DNA from: Candidatus Butyricicoccus avistercoris
Lineage (GTDB): Bacteria > Bacillota > Clostridia > Oscillospirales > Butyricicoccaceae
Assembly (NCBI GenBank): GCA_019113005.1
Contig: DXIE01000021.1
Span: forward strand, 1-63,117
Direction: 5' to 3'
DNA length: 63,117 nt
How positions within the stretch are numbered: the stretch's first letter is position 1; each line of letters begins with the position of its first letter. Positions 15,095-24,790 of this stretch are shown in pieces. Made by a program: the position numbers and the translations under genes. The notes under the pieces were generated by a model. It ran no database searches. It had not been told where the DNA came from and was given only the letters and a program-made list of their open reading frames with translations.

Positions 15095-16554
15095 GTATGA
15101 AGAAATTAACACAGGAACAAGCACCTATTTACGAGGCTTTAGAGCGTTTTCGTAAAATGCGTGTAGTTCCATTTGATGTTCCAGGGCATAAAAGAGGTCG
15201 AGGGAATCCAGAGCTTGTGGCACTTTTAGGTGAAACTTGCGTGCAAATGGACGTTAATTCAATGAAACCGCTTGACAATCTTTGTCACCCAATTTCAGTT
15301 ATCAGAGATGCAGAAATTTTAGCTGCTGAGGCTTTTGGTGCAGCTCATGCGTTTTTAATGGTTGGAGGTACTACCTCAGCCGTTCAAAGTATGGTACTGT
15401 CTGTTGTTGCTAGGGGAGAAAAGATAATTCTGCCTAGAAATGTACACCGCAGTGTTATGGGAGCGTTAGTGCTTTGTGGTGCTGTGCCTGTATATGTAAA
15501 TCCCGCTTGTGATGAGCGACTTGGTATACCTCTTGGTATGAGTGTCAAAGATGTGGAAAAGGCTATAAAGGAAAATCCAGATGCAAAGGCTGTGCTTGTA
15601 AATAACCCAACTTATTATGGTATTTGCTCAGATTTACGCTCTATTGTAAAACTGGCACATGATAATAATATGCTATGTCTTGCAGATGAAGCCCATGGCA
15701 CACATTTTTACTTTGGTGAAAATCTGCCTGTTTCTGCAATGAAAGCGGGTGCAGATATGGCAGCCGTATCTATGCATAAATCGGGTGGTAGTCTTACACA
15801 GTCATCACTCTTACTTGCTAATAAATCTATGAGTGAGGGTCATGTTAGACAGATTATAAATCTAACTCAAACCACAAGTGGTTCATATCTGCTTTTAAGC
15901 TCTCTTGATATATCAAGAAGAAATCTAGCATTAAGAGGTAAAGAAGCTTTTGCAAGAGTTTCTCAGCTTGCAGATTATGCACGAAATGAAATAAATGCAA
16001 TCGGCGGATATTATGCTTTTTCTAAAGAGCTTATAAACGGTGACAGTATTTATGATTTTGATACAACAAAGCTGTCTGTAAATACTCTTGATATAGGTCT
16101 CGCTGGTATAGAAGTATATGACTTATTAAGAGATGAATATGATATCCAAATTGAGTTTGGGGATTTAGGCAATATACTTGCTTATTTATCAATAGGCGAT
16201 AGAGAGCGTGAGATAGAAAGACTTGTTGGTGCTTTAGCAGAGGTAAAACGCCGCTTTGCTAAATCTGATAAGACTGGACTTATGGAGCATGAATATATTG
16301 ACCCAGAAGTTGCTGTTTCTCCTCAAGAGGCATTTTATGCAAAACATGAGTCTTTGCCAATAGAGCAAACAGCAGGTAGAGTTTGTAGTGAATTTGTTAT
16401 GTGTTATCCACCAGGAATACCTATTTTAACACCAGGTGAGAGAATAACACAACCAATTTTAGATTATATTAAATACGCAAAAGAAAAGGGCTGTTCTATG
16501 ACTGGTCCAGAAGATGCACATATTGAGCGATTAAATGTACTGAAAGAGGTGTAA
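15091..16554 (+). CDS. speA: Orn/Lys/Arg decarboxylase (SpeA-type arginine decarboxylase)
   Basis: 487 residues of the fold-type I PLP decarboxylase family without the N-terminal wing domain, the Bacillus SpeA/YaaO type. PDVPGHKRGRG-like FDVPGHKRGRG near the N-terminus, VLVNNPTYYG, LADEAHGTHF and the PLP Lys in SMHKSGG are visible; the C-terminal PPGIPILTPGE is the family's end motif. The downstream agmatinase makes arginine to agmatine the expected reaction, with lysine or ornithine as alternatives. Four-base ATGA overlap with speD. Confidence 0.87.
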   Translation: MSMKKLTQEQAPIYEALERFRKMRVVPFDVPGHKRGRGNPELVALLGETCVQMDVNSMKPLDNLCHPISVIRDAEILAAEAFGAAHAFLMVGGTTSAVQSMVLSVVARGEKIILPRNVHRSVMGALVLCGAVPVYVNPACDERLGIPLGMSVKDVEKAIKENPDAKAVLVNNPTYYGICSDLRSIVKLAHDNNMLCLADEAHGTHFYFGENLPVSAMKAGADMAAVSMHKSGGSLTQSSLLLANKSMSEGHVRQIINLTQTTSGSYLLLSSLDISRRNLALRGKEAFARVSQLADYARNEINAIGGYYAFSKELINGDSIYDFDTTKLSVNTLDIGLAGIEVYDLLRDEYDIQIEFGDLGNILAYLSIGDREREIERLVGALAEVKRRFAKSDKTGLMEHEYIDPEVAVSPQEAFYAKHESLPIEQTAGRVCSEFVMCYPPGIPILTPGERITQPILDYIKYAKEKGCSMTGPEDAHIERLNVLKEV

Positions 16555-16556
16555 AA

Positions 16557-17417
16557 GTGGATTTTTGGTTTTCTGAGGCACATACGCCTAATGTAAAATT
16601 ATCTATTAAAGTAGACCGTCAGCTATATAGCGGGAAAAGTGAATTCCAAAGAATAGATGTTTTTGATTCACCAGAGTTTGGCAGATTTTTAGCTCTTGAT
16701 GGATATATGATGCTTACCGAAAAAGATGAGTTTATTTACCATGAAATGATTACTCATGTACCTATGGCAGTACACCCTAATGTAAAAAAGGTTCTTGTTA
16801 TCGGTGCAGGTGATGGCGGAGTAGTGCGTGAACTTACGCACTATCATAATATTGAACATATAGATATGGTAGAAATTGACCCTCTTGTAGTTGAAGTATG
16901 TAAGAAATATTTACCTAAAACTGCTTGCAGATTTCACGATGAAAGACTTACAATTCATTATGAAGATGGTCTTAAATTTGTGCGTTCTCGTGAAAATGAA
17001 TATGATTTAATTATTGTTGATTCTACCGACCCATTTGGTCCAGGGGAGGGACTGTTTACAAGAGAGTTTTATGGTAACTGCTATAAAGCACTCAAGGAAG
17101 ATGGTATAATGGTAAATCAGCATGAAAGCCCATTTTATGATGCAGATGCTACTGCTATGCAAAGAGCTCATAAGCGTATAGTTGAGTCTTTCCCAATAAG
17201 CAGAGTATACCAAGCACATATACCAACTTATCCATCTGGTCATTGGCTGTTTGGTTTTGCGTCTAAAAAATATCACCCGTTAAAGGATTTAAAGGAAACT
17301 GCATGGAATATGCATTCTATTCCTTGCAAGTATTATACAACAACGCTGCACAAGGGTGCATTTTATCTGCCAGCGTATGTAGAGGAGATGTTAAAAGATG
17401 TTGAGTCCGAATGTTGA
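16557..17417 (+). CDS. speE: Polyamine aminopropyltransferase (spermidine synthase)
   Basis: 286 residues, GTG start at 16557 with GAGGTG upstream. It transfers aminopropyl from decarboxylated SAM to putrescine. Family motifs: RIDVFDSPEFGRFLALDGYMM, VLVIGAGDGGVVRE for the cosubstrate, EIDPLVVEVC, and the gatekeeping VDSTDPFGPGEGLF with catalytic Asp. It overlaps speB by 20 bases. Confidence 0.95.
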   Translation: MDFWFSEAHTPNVKLSIKVDRQLYSGKSEFQRIDVFDSPEFGRFLALDGYMMLTEKDEFIYHEMITHVPMAVHPNVKKVLVIGAGDGGVVRELTHYHNIEHIDMVEIDPLVVEVCKKYLPKTACRFHDERLTIHYEDGLKFVRSRENEYDLIIVDSTDPFGPGEGLFTREFYGNCYKALKEDGIMVNQHESPFYDADATAMQRAHKRIVESFPISRVYQAHIPTYPSGHWLFGFASKKYHPLKDLKETAWNMHSIPCKYYTTTLHKGAFYLPAYVEEMLKDVESEC

Positions 17418-18252
17418 AACATTCTTACTTTGTGATACACCATATGATAAAGCTGATATAGTATTGTTTGGTGCTCCATACGATTCTACTACTTCATTTA
17501 GACCAGGAACTCGTTTTGGTCCACATGCTATACGTTCAGAGTCTTTTGGTTTGGAAAGCTATTCACCTTATCAGGATAAAGATTTAGAAGATTATGCTGT
17601 TTTAGATGCAGGTGATTTGGAACTTCGCTTTGGTGGACCAGAAGATGCACTAGAGCAAATTGAAAAGCAAACAGAGCAAATTTTATCTGATAATAAATTA
17701 CCATTCCTTTTAGGTGGTGAGCATCTTGTAACACTTGGCTCTTTTAGAGCAGTTGTTAAAAAGTACCCAGATGTGCATATTATTCATTTTGATGCTCATG
17801 CAGACCTTAGAGAAGATTATTTAGGTGAGCCACTTTCTCATGCATGTGTTATTCGCCGTTGTTGGGATATAATAGGTGATAATAAGATTTATCAGTTTGG
17901 TATTCGTTCTGGTGAACGTGCTGAATGGCAATGGGCAAAAGAGCATGTAACAACTAATAAATTTAACTTAGATGGTTTAGAAGAACTTGTGGACAAGTTA
18001 GCGGGCAAGCCTGTATATTTCACATTAGACCTTGATGTATTAGACCCATCTGTATTTTGTGGAACAGGTACTCCAGAACCAGGTGGAGTTAGTTTTGATG
18101 AGCTTAGAAAAGCTGTTACACTGGTTTGTAGCAAACTAAATATTGTCGGCTGTGATGTAAATGAACTAAGCCCACACTATGATGCTAGTGGTGCATCTAC
18201 TGCGGTAGCTTGTAAAATTGTGCGTGAAATGCTTCTCGCACTAAATAAATAG
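17398..18252 (+). CDS. speB: Agmatinase
   Basis: 284 residues of the ureohydrolase family. It hydrolyses agmatine to putrescine and urea. Mn-binding motifs GGEHLV, HFDAHADLRED and TLDLDVLDPSVF are all intact, and FGPHAIRSES near the start is typical. It starts inside the end of speE. With the preceding decarboxylase it supplies putrescine from arginine. Confidence 0.94.
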   Translation: MLSPNVETFLLCDTPYDKADIVLFGAPYDSTTSFRPGTRFGPHAIRSESFGLESYSPYQDKDLEDYAVLDAGDLELRFGGPEDALEQIEKQTEQILSDNKLPFLLGGEHLVTLGSFRAVVKKYPDVHIIHFDAHADLREDYLGEPLSHACVIRRCWDIIGDNKIYQFGIRSGERAEWQWAKEHVTTNKFNLDGLEELVDKLAGKPVYFTLDLDVLDPSVFCGTGTPEPGGVSFDELRKAVTLVCSKLNIVGCDVNELSPHYDASGASTAVACKIVREMLLALNK

Positions 18253-18278
18253 ATATATAAACTTAGGAGGAGATTCCA

Positions 18279-19538
18279 ATGAGCAAAGTTTTAATTATAG
18301 GCTGTGGCGGCGTTGCTTCTGTTGCAATTCATAAGTGTTGCCAAAATAGTGAAGTATTTGAAGAAATCTGTATCGCTAGTAGAACTAAGAGCAAGTGTGA
18401 TGCTCTAAAGGCAAAGCTAGAAGGCACAACAAAAACTAAAATTACTACTGAGCAGGTAGATGCAGACCATGTTGAAGAAGTAGTTGCTCTTATTAAAAAG
18501 GTACAACCTGATTTAGTAATGAACATTGCTTTACCATATCAGGATTTAACAATAATGGACGCTTGCTTAGAGTGTGGTGTAAACTATATGGATACAGCAA
18601 ACTATGAGCCAGAAGATTTAAACGACCCAAAATGGCGTCCAGTTTATGATAAGCGTTGTAAGGAAGAAGGATTTACTGCTTATTTTGATTATTCTTGGCA
18701 GTGGGCTTATAAGGAAAAGTTCGAAAAGGCTGGTTTAACAGCTCTATTAGGTTCTGGTTTTGACCCAGGTGTAACTCAGGCTTACTGTGCATACGCTCAA
18801 AAGCACTTATTTGATACTATTGATACCATTGATATTCTGGACTGTAACGGTGGTGACCATGGTTATCCATTTGCTACTAACTTTAATCCAGAAATAAATC
18901 TGCGTGAGGTTTCTGCCCCAGGTTCTTATTGGGAAAATGGTCACTGGGTAGAAATTCCTGCAATGAGTATTAAGCGTGAATACAACTTTGACCAAGTAGG
19001 TCAGAAAGATATGTATTTACTACATCATGAGGAGATTGAGTCTCTTGCAACGAACATTCCAAATGTAAAGAGAATTCGTTTCTTTATGACTTTCGGTCAG
19101 AGCTATCTGACTCATATGAATTGTCTTGAAAACGTTGGTATGCTTTCTACTGAGCCAGTCGAGTTTGAAGGTCATAGCATTGTTCCAATTCAGTTCTTAA
19201 AGGCATTACTGCCAGACCCAGCAAGTCTTGGTCCTCGTACAGTGGGTAAGACAAATATTGGTTGTATCTTTACTGGTAAGAAGGACGGTAAGGAAAAGAC
19301 CGCTTATATTTACAATGTATGTGACCATCAGGAATGCTATAAAGAAGTAGAATCTCAGGCAATCTCTTATACTACTGGTGTTCCAGCTATGATTGGTGCT
19401 ATGATGCTTTTAACTGGCAAGTGGAATAAAGCGGGTGTATACACAGTGGAAGAGTTTGACCCAGACCCATATATGGAGGCTCTTAATAAGTGGGGCTTAC
19501 CATGGCAGATTGATAATAATCCTGTACTGGTAGATTAA
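18279..19538 (+). CDS. Carboxy(nor)spermidine dehydrogenase, saccharopine-dehydrogenase family
   Basis: 419 residues. A Rossmann motif LIIGCGGVASVAIHKC opens the chain, and GSGFDPGVTQAYCAYA in the middle is typical of CANSDH/CASDH (LYS9-like). It condenses putrescine (or diaminopropane) with aspartate semialdehyde to carboxyspermidine, using NADPH. An AGGAGG lies 8 bases before the ATG. The next gene encodes the matching decarboxylase. The neighbouring putrescine genes favour carboxyspermidine over carboxynorspermidine. Confidence 0.92.
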   Translation: MSKVLIIGCGGVASVAIHKCCQNSEVFEEICIASRTKSKCDALKAKLEGTTKTKITTEQVDADHVEEVVALIKKVQPDLVMNIALPYQDLTIMDACLECGVNYMDTANYEPEDLNDPKWRPVYDKRCKEEGFTAYFDYSWQWAYKEKFEKAGLTALLGSGFDPGVTQAYCAYAQKHLFDTIDTIDILDCNGGDHGYPFATNFNPEINLREVSAPGSYWENGHWVEIPAMSIKREYNFDQVGQKDMYLLHHEEIESLATNIPNVKRIRFFMTFGQSYLTHMNCLENVGMLSTEPVEFEGHSIVPIQFLKALLPDPASLGPRTVGKTNIGCIFTGKKDGKEKTAYIYNVCDHQECYKEVESQAISYTTGVPAMIGAMMLLTGKWNKAGVYTVEEFDPDPYMEALNKWGLPWQIDNNPVLVD

Positions 19539-19543
19539 TAACT

Positions 19544-20683
19544 ATGATGCAAAAATTTAACGATGGTGGACTTCGTACACCTTATTATTTAATTGACGAA
19601 GAAAAGTTGATACAAAATCTTGAGGTATTAAAAGATGTGTCTGAGCGAGCAGGGTGTAAAATTCTGCTCGCCCAAAAGGCTTTTTCAATGTTTGCAGTAT
19701 ATCCACTTATGAAAAAATATTTAGCGGGAACAACTGCAAGTGGTTTATATGAAGCACGTTTAGGTTATGAAGAATTCGGTGGAGAAACACATGTTTTTTC
19801 ACCAGCATATCGTGAAGATGAATTCGAAGAAATTCTAAAATATGCAGATGATATTGTATTTAATTCACCTGTGCAAGTTAAGAAATTTGCAAGTAAAGCA
19901 AAAGAAAAGGGAAAAAGTATAGGGCTTAGAATAAATCCTGAATGTTCAACACAAGGAGACCATGCTATATATGACCCATGTGCAGTAGGCTCAAGACTTG
20001 GCACAACTCTTGCAAATTTTGATGAGGGTATTTTACCTTTACTTGATGGACTTCATTTCCATACACTTTGCGAGCAGAACTCTGATGACCTTGAAACAAC
20101 TATGAAGGCATTTGAAGAAAAATTCGGGAAATACTTACATGGCATGAAATGGCTCAATATGGGTGGCGGTCACCATATCACACGAAAAGACTATGATATA
20201 GAACGTTTAATTCGTATTATAAAGCATATTCGTGAAACATATGATGTTGAAGTTTATCTTGAGCCAGGAGAAGCTGTTGTACTTAATGCAGGTTATCTTA
20301 TTACAACAGTTCTTGAAACAGTTAAAAATGGTATGAATATCGCCATCTTAGATGCATCAGCAGCTTGTCATATGCCAGATGTTCTGGAAATGCCATATAG
20401 ACCACCACTAATGTTTAGTGGTAAGCCAAACGAAAAAGCTCATACATATCGTCTAAGTAGTGCAACATGTCTAGCTGGTGATATTATCGGTGACTATTCA
20501 TTTGATGATGAATTGGTTGAAGGTGACAGATTAGCATTTGAGGACATGGCGTTATATACAATGGTTAAGAATAATACATTCAATGGTATGTCTTTGCCAT
20601 CAATCGTGTTACGTCATAAAGATGATGTTTTTGAAGTTATAAAGCGATTTGGCTATCAAGATTTTAAAAATCGTTTATCATAG
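19544..20683 (+). CDS. nspC: Carboxy(nor)spermidine decarboxylase
   Basis: 379 residues, fold-type III PLP decarboxylase. The PLP Lys is in ILLAQKAFSMF, with LRINPECS, LHFHTLCEQN, WLNMGGGHHITR and the C-terminal YTMVKNNTFNGM. It decarboxylates carboxyspermidine to spermidine. The gap from the dehydrogenase is only 5 bases and no strong ribosome site is visible, suggesting coupled translation; an alternative ATG is directly adjacent. Last gene of the operon. Confidence 0.93.
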   Translation: MMQKFNDGGLRTPYYLIDEEKLIQNLEVLKDVSERAGCKILLAQKAFSMFAVYPLMKKYLAGTTASGLYEARLGYEEFGGETHVFSPAYREDEFEEILKYADDIVFNSPVQVKKFASKAKEKGKSIGLRINPECSTQGDHAIYDPCAVGSRLGTTLANFDEGILPLLDGLHFHTLCEQNSDDLETTMKAFEEKFGKYLHGMKWLNMGGGHHITRKDYDIERLIRIIKHIRETYDVEVYLEPGEAVVLNAGYLITTVLETVKNGMNIAILDASAACHMPDVLEMPYRPPLMFSGKPNEKAHTYRLSSATCLAGDIIGDYSFDDELVEGDRLAFEDMALYTMVKNNTFNGMSLPSIVLRHKDDVFEVIKRFGYQDFKNRLS

Positions 20684-20688
20684 GATTT

Positions 20689-20721
20689 AAAGATGATGGG
20701 TGAAAGCTCATCATCTTTTTT
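20689..20721 (+). terminator. Terminator of polyamine operon
   Basis: AAAGATGATG (20689-20698) and CATCATCTTT (20709-20718), perfect 10-bp stem, then T-run. Confidence 0.9.
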
Positions 20722-21185
20722 ATAAGTAAATATTGTTTTGTATAATTCGTTCTAATGTAAAAATTAAAAATAAAAAAATAATAGAAGTAAAATAAATATA
20801 TTGGAAAATTTTGTTAATTTATATATTGTTGTGTTATGATGTAAATTTAAAATGAAAAATATCAAATAAATATAAACTTATATTGTATTATTTAGTTAGT
20901 ATAATATTAATTAATATAGCTTTAATTAAATATTTAGATTAATTAGATTGAATTAACTTTAAATTATAATATAAATCAAAAGTTGATTCGTTTTTATGAA
21001 TAGCATAATATAAATAAAACAGAAAAGAAGTATAGAAAGTTTGAAATTAGTGACCAAATTATATTTACATAAATTGTTAAATTAAAGCCTAAAATTATCA
21101 AGATTTAGCTAAAATTCTAAAAACCCTCTTTCTAACTAAACAAAATCTTTATTTTGCATAATTATATATAGACCTCTCTCCAATA
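20722..21185. other. AT-rich convergent intergenic region, nothing seen
   Basis: About 460 bases of very AT-rich DNA between two convergent operons. No ribosome site with a frame, no hairpin cluster and no tRNA could be recognised. Confidence 0.5.
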
Positions 21186-21216
21186 AAAAAACACACTAAG
21201 TTTTTAGTGTGTTTTT
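21186..21216. terminator. Bidirectional terminator after asp23-family gene
   Basis: AAACACACTAA and TTAGTGTGTTT (about 21188-21199 and 21204-21214) with A-run before and T-run after, so it can work for the minus-strand gene ending at 21232 and in the other direction. Confidence 0.85.
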
Positions 21217-21231
21217 AAAAAATTATAAAAT

Positions 21232-21684
21232 TTAATTTTCTTCAATTAATTCATCAATTTTAATTTCATCAGAATTTATTTCTTGTGACTCAATATTAGC
21301 TTCTTTAGAAATTTCTTTGTTAAATGTTACACCAGCAACATGAATATTTATATTGCCAATATCAAGATTTGTCATAGATTCAACGGCAGATTTTACATTT
21401 TCTTGTACATTTTTTGCAACATCGCAAATATTGCTTCCAAAACAAGCTAAATAACAAATATCTATGTCAACTGTGTTGTCACTATGAAATGTTACTTTAA
21501 CACCTTTTGTTGGTGTTTTTTTGCCTAAAAAACTAACAATATCATTAGTAAATGATGAATAAAGTCCGCTAACGCCATCGGTTTCTGATGTGGCAACAGC
21601 TGCTATTGATGCAACAACATCTTCTGAGATTTTGATGCTTCCTTGGTCATGAGTTGTCATCCAATATTCTTTTTGTTCAGACAT
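21232..21684 (-). CDS. Asp23/Gls24 family envelope stress protein
   Basis: 150 residues. The Asp23 core is clear: GSIKISEDVVASIAAVATSE, TDGVSGL, VKVTFHSDNTVDIDICYLACFG and VAKNVQENVKSAVESM. Proteins of this family coat the inner membrane through AmaP-like anchors and influence envelope stress; YqhY of Bacillus regulates fatty acid synthesis. The C-terminal 25 residues are acidic. An AAAGGAG lies 8 bases before the ATG. It follows spoIIIAH by 55 bases, a placement common in Clostridia. Confidence 0.9.
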   Translation of the reverse strand: MSEQKEYWMTTHDQGSIKISEDVVASIAAVATSETDGVSGLYSSFTNDIVSFLGKKTPTKGVKVTFHSDNTVDIDICYLACFGSNICDVAKNVQENVKSAVESMTNLDIGNINIHVAGVTFNKEISKEANIESQEINSDEIKIDELIEEN

Positions 21685-21739
21685 ATTAAAAACTCCTTTG
21701 CAGCAAGTATAAAAATATATAATATTATATCATAAATTA

Positions 21740-22297
21740 TCAGACTGCTTCAACTATTTTTATTTGGTCTGGACGGAATGAAGTTTCTGCTACTACAATA
21801 TCACTGATTTTAGATGCATCGGTTTCTGTAAATCCTGCTTCTGGTGTGGAAACAATTACATTTACACTGTCAGAGCCAATAAATACCACTGCATCTTGAT
21901 AACCTTTTGCTTTGATAAGGCTTTCGATAGTTGCTTCTGTTACAGATGCATCAGCCATTTCTGAAATTTGTGCATTTGCAAGCTCTTTTGCTTCTGCATC
22001 ACTTGTATCACTTGCTATTGTATCCTTTAATATACTTATTGCTTCATCTCTTGATTGCTCTCTTGATAATCTGGATTCGGAAAAATAATCAGATGTAGTT
22101 ACTGTATTAGCAGTTTGTTCAGCGTTTTCTGTCTCCCCTTCAGCTCCCTCCTGTTCTGTTTGGCTTGAGGTAGAGGTTTGAGAAGTGCTTAATAAATCAT
22201 CTGGTGTTTGTACATAACTCCAATTTAAGTATACAGCCACACAAAGCATAACTGCAATAATTCCATAAACAGCACCTTTTTTTCTTGATTTACTCAT
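21740..22297 (-). CDS. spoIIIAH: Stage III sporulation protein AH
   Basis: 185 residues: one N-terminal membrane segment (about 9-26), a Gln/Glu/Thr-rich linker, and the C-terminal YscJ/FliF-like ring-building motif (SREQSRDEAISILKD... TESLIKAKGYQDAVVFI... DIVVAETSFRPDQIKI). In sporulation it lies in the mother-cell membrane and binds SpoIIQ across the septum as part of the feeding-tube channel. It starts 1 base after the stop of spoIIIAG. Confidence 0.95.
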   Translation of the reverse strand: MSKSRKKGAVYGIIAVMLCVAVYLNWSYVQTPDDLLSTSQTSTSSQTEQEGAEGETENAEQTANTVTTSDYFSESRLSREQSRDEAISILKDTIASDTSDAEAKELANAQISEMADASVTEATIESLIKAKGYQDAVVFIGSDSVNVIVSTPEAGFTETDASKISDIVVAETSFRPDQIKIVEAV

Positions 22298-22298
22298 A

Positions 22299-22850
22299 TT
22301 ATTTGTCCTCCTGTGTTGTGTCCATTTGTAGAACTGAAATTTTATCCATGCTAAGTCCGCAAGCAGCGGAAACAGCTTCGGTTATCGAATATTTAACAGA
22401 TACATCTGCTGCACCTTCACAAAGTACAACAGCACCACGAAATGTAGGTGAAATACTTTTAACTTTTACAGGTTCTTCTCCATAACTGCTATCAGATAAT
22501 ACAGAAAGGTCTTTTTCATATATGTTATTACTATCGCTTGATGTACTTTCACGAATATTTGAAGCATAAACGGTTTCTTCTGTACCTTCTATGCTTAATA
22601 AAAGACTTACCTCACCTGCTCCATTTATTGATGAAAGTTGTTTTTCCAGCGAATCTTCAAAAGAAGATAAATCAAATGTAGATGTTGTATTTTCAATATT
22701 AGTATTATTATCATCTTGTTTTGGAGCATCTCTTGGAGAACCTAAACAAAGCATTATAATTCCTACTAAAAAAATAAGTAAAACATATTTATATTTTTGT
22801 GCCATTGGTTGAAGTTTACTTGTAAGTTCTGAAAAATTAAGTTTCCACAT
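22299..22850 (-). CDS. spoIIIAG: Stage III sporulation protein AG
   Basis: 183 residues: one membrane segment (about 20-40, YKYVLLIFLVGIIMLCLG) and a secretin-like ring-building motif with insertion (LEKQLSSINGAGEVSLLLSI ... RGAVVLCEGAADVSVKYSI). Forms a large ring in the intermembrane channel. Overlaps spoIIIAF by 14 bases. Confidence 0.95.
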   Translation of the reverse strand: MWKLNFSELTSKLQPMAQKYKYVLLIFLVGIIMLCLGSPRDAPKQDDNNTNIENTTSTFDLSSFEDSLEKQLSSINGAGEVSLLLSIEGTEETVYASNIRESTSSDSNNIYEKDLSVLSDSSYGEEPVKVKSISPTFRGAVVLCEGAADVSVKYSITEAVSAACGLSMDKISVLQMDTTQEDK

Positions 22851-23316
22851 GTTTTATATTCTCCTTTGCTATTTGATAGTTAGACTGGATAAATTCTGAT
22901 ATTTTCGGGTAATCATCTATATCAGAGTAAATATAAATATTATCTATATTTATATTATTATCTTTATCTAAAGATAATTCCGCTTTAATATCGCATATAT
23001 AGCCTTGATTTTTCAGATTTTCGGCAATATTATCACATAAATTCTGATTTGAAACTTCAAGTATCATTTCATTGCTTTGGTTTTTAGCATTTTCTATTTC
23101 AGTTTGTATTTTACTGTCCTTTTTAATAAAAATGCTTTCCATAGATGGAAACTTAATCTGAGTTATTGGTGTAAATAGTGCATTGGCAATAAATAAACCA
23201 ACAGTAAATTTAGCTATTTCTTTCATTACACCGTTAGGCACAAGAGATAAGACTATACAGCCAAATAATGAAGATATTGTAACACTAATAATTATTGCTT
23301 TTAAAATTCCATTCAT
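22837..23316 (-). CDS. spoIIIAF: Stage III sporulation protein AF
   Basis: 159 residues with two N-terminal membrane segments (about 5-25 and 35-52, LFIANALFTPITQIKFPSM) and a C-terminal soluble domain rich in Asp/Asn/Ile. Part of the SpoIIIA-SpoIIQ channel. Start overlaps the stop of spoIIIAE by 4 bases. Confidence 0.92.
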   Translation of the reverse strand: MNGILKAIIISVTISSLFGCIVLSLVPNGVMKEIAKFTVGLFIANALFTPITQIKFPSMESIFIKKDSKIQTEIENAKNQSNEMILEVSNQNLCDNIAENLKNQGYICDIKAELSLDKDNNINIDNIYIYSDIDDYPKISEFIQSNYQIAKENIKHVET

Positions 23317-24395
23317 AGCGGATTCACCATTAAAATTGAAAATACCAATTCAAAAAATAATATTGCACTACAAGTGCCAAGCATACCAAGCATAAGTCCT
23401 AAGCTATCCCCTATTCCTGCCATAAGTTTTCTTATTGAAGGATTACATATAGGAGAAAATGCGGCTGTTCCTGCTTTAAAGATAAGATAATTTATACCTA
23501 CTTTTAAAAAAGGTATAATACATATTGAAGTAACTCCAAGCATACCTATTATTCCAAGTGAGTTTTTAATAGTTACCATGCCTGCAAGCATCGATTCAGT
23601 TGCATCAGATATTATTCCGCCAACCACAGGAACTGAACCAGAAACAGCAAATTTGGCGGTTTTAATTGCAACAGCATCAACACTTCCACTTATAGCACCC
23701 GATATAGATAAGTAAGCTATAAAAATTGTAAGTATAAGTTTAAGGCTACCTGTGGTTATCCACTTTATAAATTGTGCTAGGTTATCAAGTAAATCATTTG
23801 ATAGTGCAGCGTTTACTGTTATTATTGCAATATATGCACAAATTGCAGGCACTAGAACAGAGTTGATAAAATCTATAATGAGACTAAGTGCAAACATTGT
23901 TATAGATTGTGTTGCACTTGCAGTAACAGGTGCACCAGATAATGTTATAGCACCTGCCATAACTGGAAGCATAGTGTTAGAAAATACAGCTGTTTGTTCT
24001 AGTGTTTCGGTGCAAAGTGATAACATTCCTTGTAAATCTGAAAATAAAACACTTGTCATCGCAAGTGCAGTTGCGATTGTTACAACAGGTAACTCTGAAT
24101 TTTTTTGAAATCCTGCACAAATACCACCTAGCATAATAACAATAAGCATTTTAGATAAACTTCTTACTGAGCTTGTTATAAAACTTTTTGTATTTGTGCT
24201 GTTTAAAAGCTCGGTCAAACATGTTTCAATATCATCTGTTTGACTGATAATATGTGCTGAGTTATTTGGTAATGCATCAAGAATTTCAGATTTAGAGCCT
24301 GACAAAATATTTGAATAGTCAAAAGCAAAGGAAAAGTCCAAAGAAATATATATTAAAATTACCGATGATAGAATTAATAAAATTATTTTTTTCAT
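23313..24395 (-). CDS. spoIIIAE: Stage III sporulation protein AE
   Basis: 360 residues with a signal-like N-terminus and about six to eight membrane segments; GGICAGFQ, NTMLPVMAGAITLSGAP, and the C-terminal GDSLGLMLGMLGTCSAILFFE match SpoIIIAE. It is a polytopic channel component resembling export-apparatus proteins. Overlaps spoIIIAD by 4 bases. Confidence 0.95.
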   Translation of the reverse strand: MKKIILLILSSVILIYISLDFSFAFDYSNILSGSKSEILDALPNNSAHIISQTDDIETCLTELLNSTNTKSFITSSVRSLSKMLIVIMLGGICAGFQKNSELPVVTIATALAMTSVLFSDLQGMLSLCTETLEQTAVFSNTMLPVMAGAITLSGAPVTASATQSITMFALSLIIDFINSVLVPAICAYIAIITVNAALSNDLLDNLAQFIKWITTGSLKLILTIFIAYLSISGAISGSVDAVAIKTAKFAVSGSVPVVGGIISDATESMLAGMVTIKNSLGIIGMLGVTSICIIPFLKVGINYLIFKAGTAAFSPICNPSIRKLMAGIGDSLGLMLGMLGTCSAILFFELVFSILMVNPL

Positions 24396-24787
24396 AATTT
24401 TAGACCTAATATATCACTTATAAGTGATATTAAATTCTCAATAAGTGGAAAACAAAGAATGATGCATGCAACTGAGCCTATAAATTCAAGTTTAGTTGAT
24501 AAAGCTTGTTGACCAGCATCTTTACAAATTGCACAGCTTATACGAATTATAAGTGATATTCCAACAATTTTTATAACAGGCATATATATTTCTGATGATA
24601 TATTTGCACTGTTAATTAACATATTTATAGAGTTTATAAGTTCATATACGGGCTGAATAGCCATTAAAAGTATGTATATACCAGCAGTAGCTGAAATAGC
24701 GAAAGCAAAAACAGGTTGATAAGGTTTTATGGTGATACATAAAATACAAGCTATTATAGCAATTCCTACTAAAGAAATAATGTTCAT
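24392..24787 (-). CDS. spoIIIAD: Stage III sporulation protein AD
   Basis: 131 residues with about four membrane segments; VGISLIIRISCAICKDAGQQ and ALSTKLEFIGSVACIILCFP are typical of SpoIIIAD. Lies 3 bases after spoIIIAC. Confidence 0.95.
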   Translation of the reverse strand: MNIISLVGIAIIACILCITIKPYQPVFAFAISATAGIYILLMAIQPVYELINSINMLINSANISSEIYMPVIKIVGISLIIRISCAICKDAGQQALSTKLEFIGSVACIILCFPLIENLISLISDILGLKL

Positions 24788-24790
24788 AAT

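Noticed and set aside
20722-21185. CRISPR array or repeats in AT-rich gaps
   Set aside because: No regularly spaced direct repeats were seen here or elsewhere in the window.
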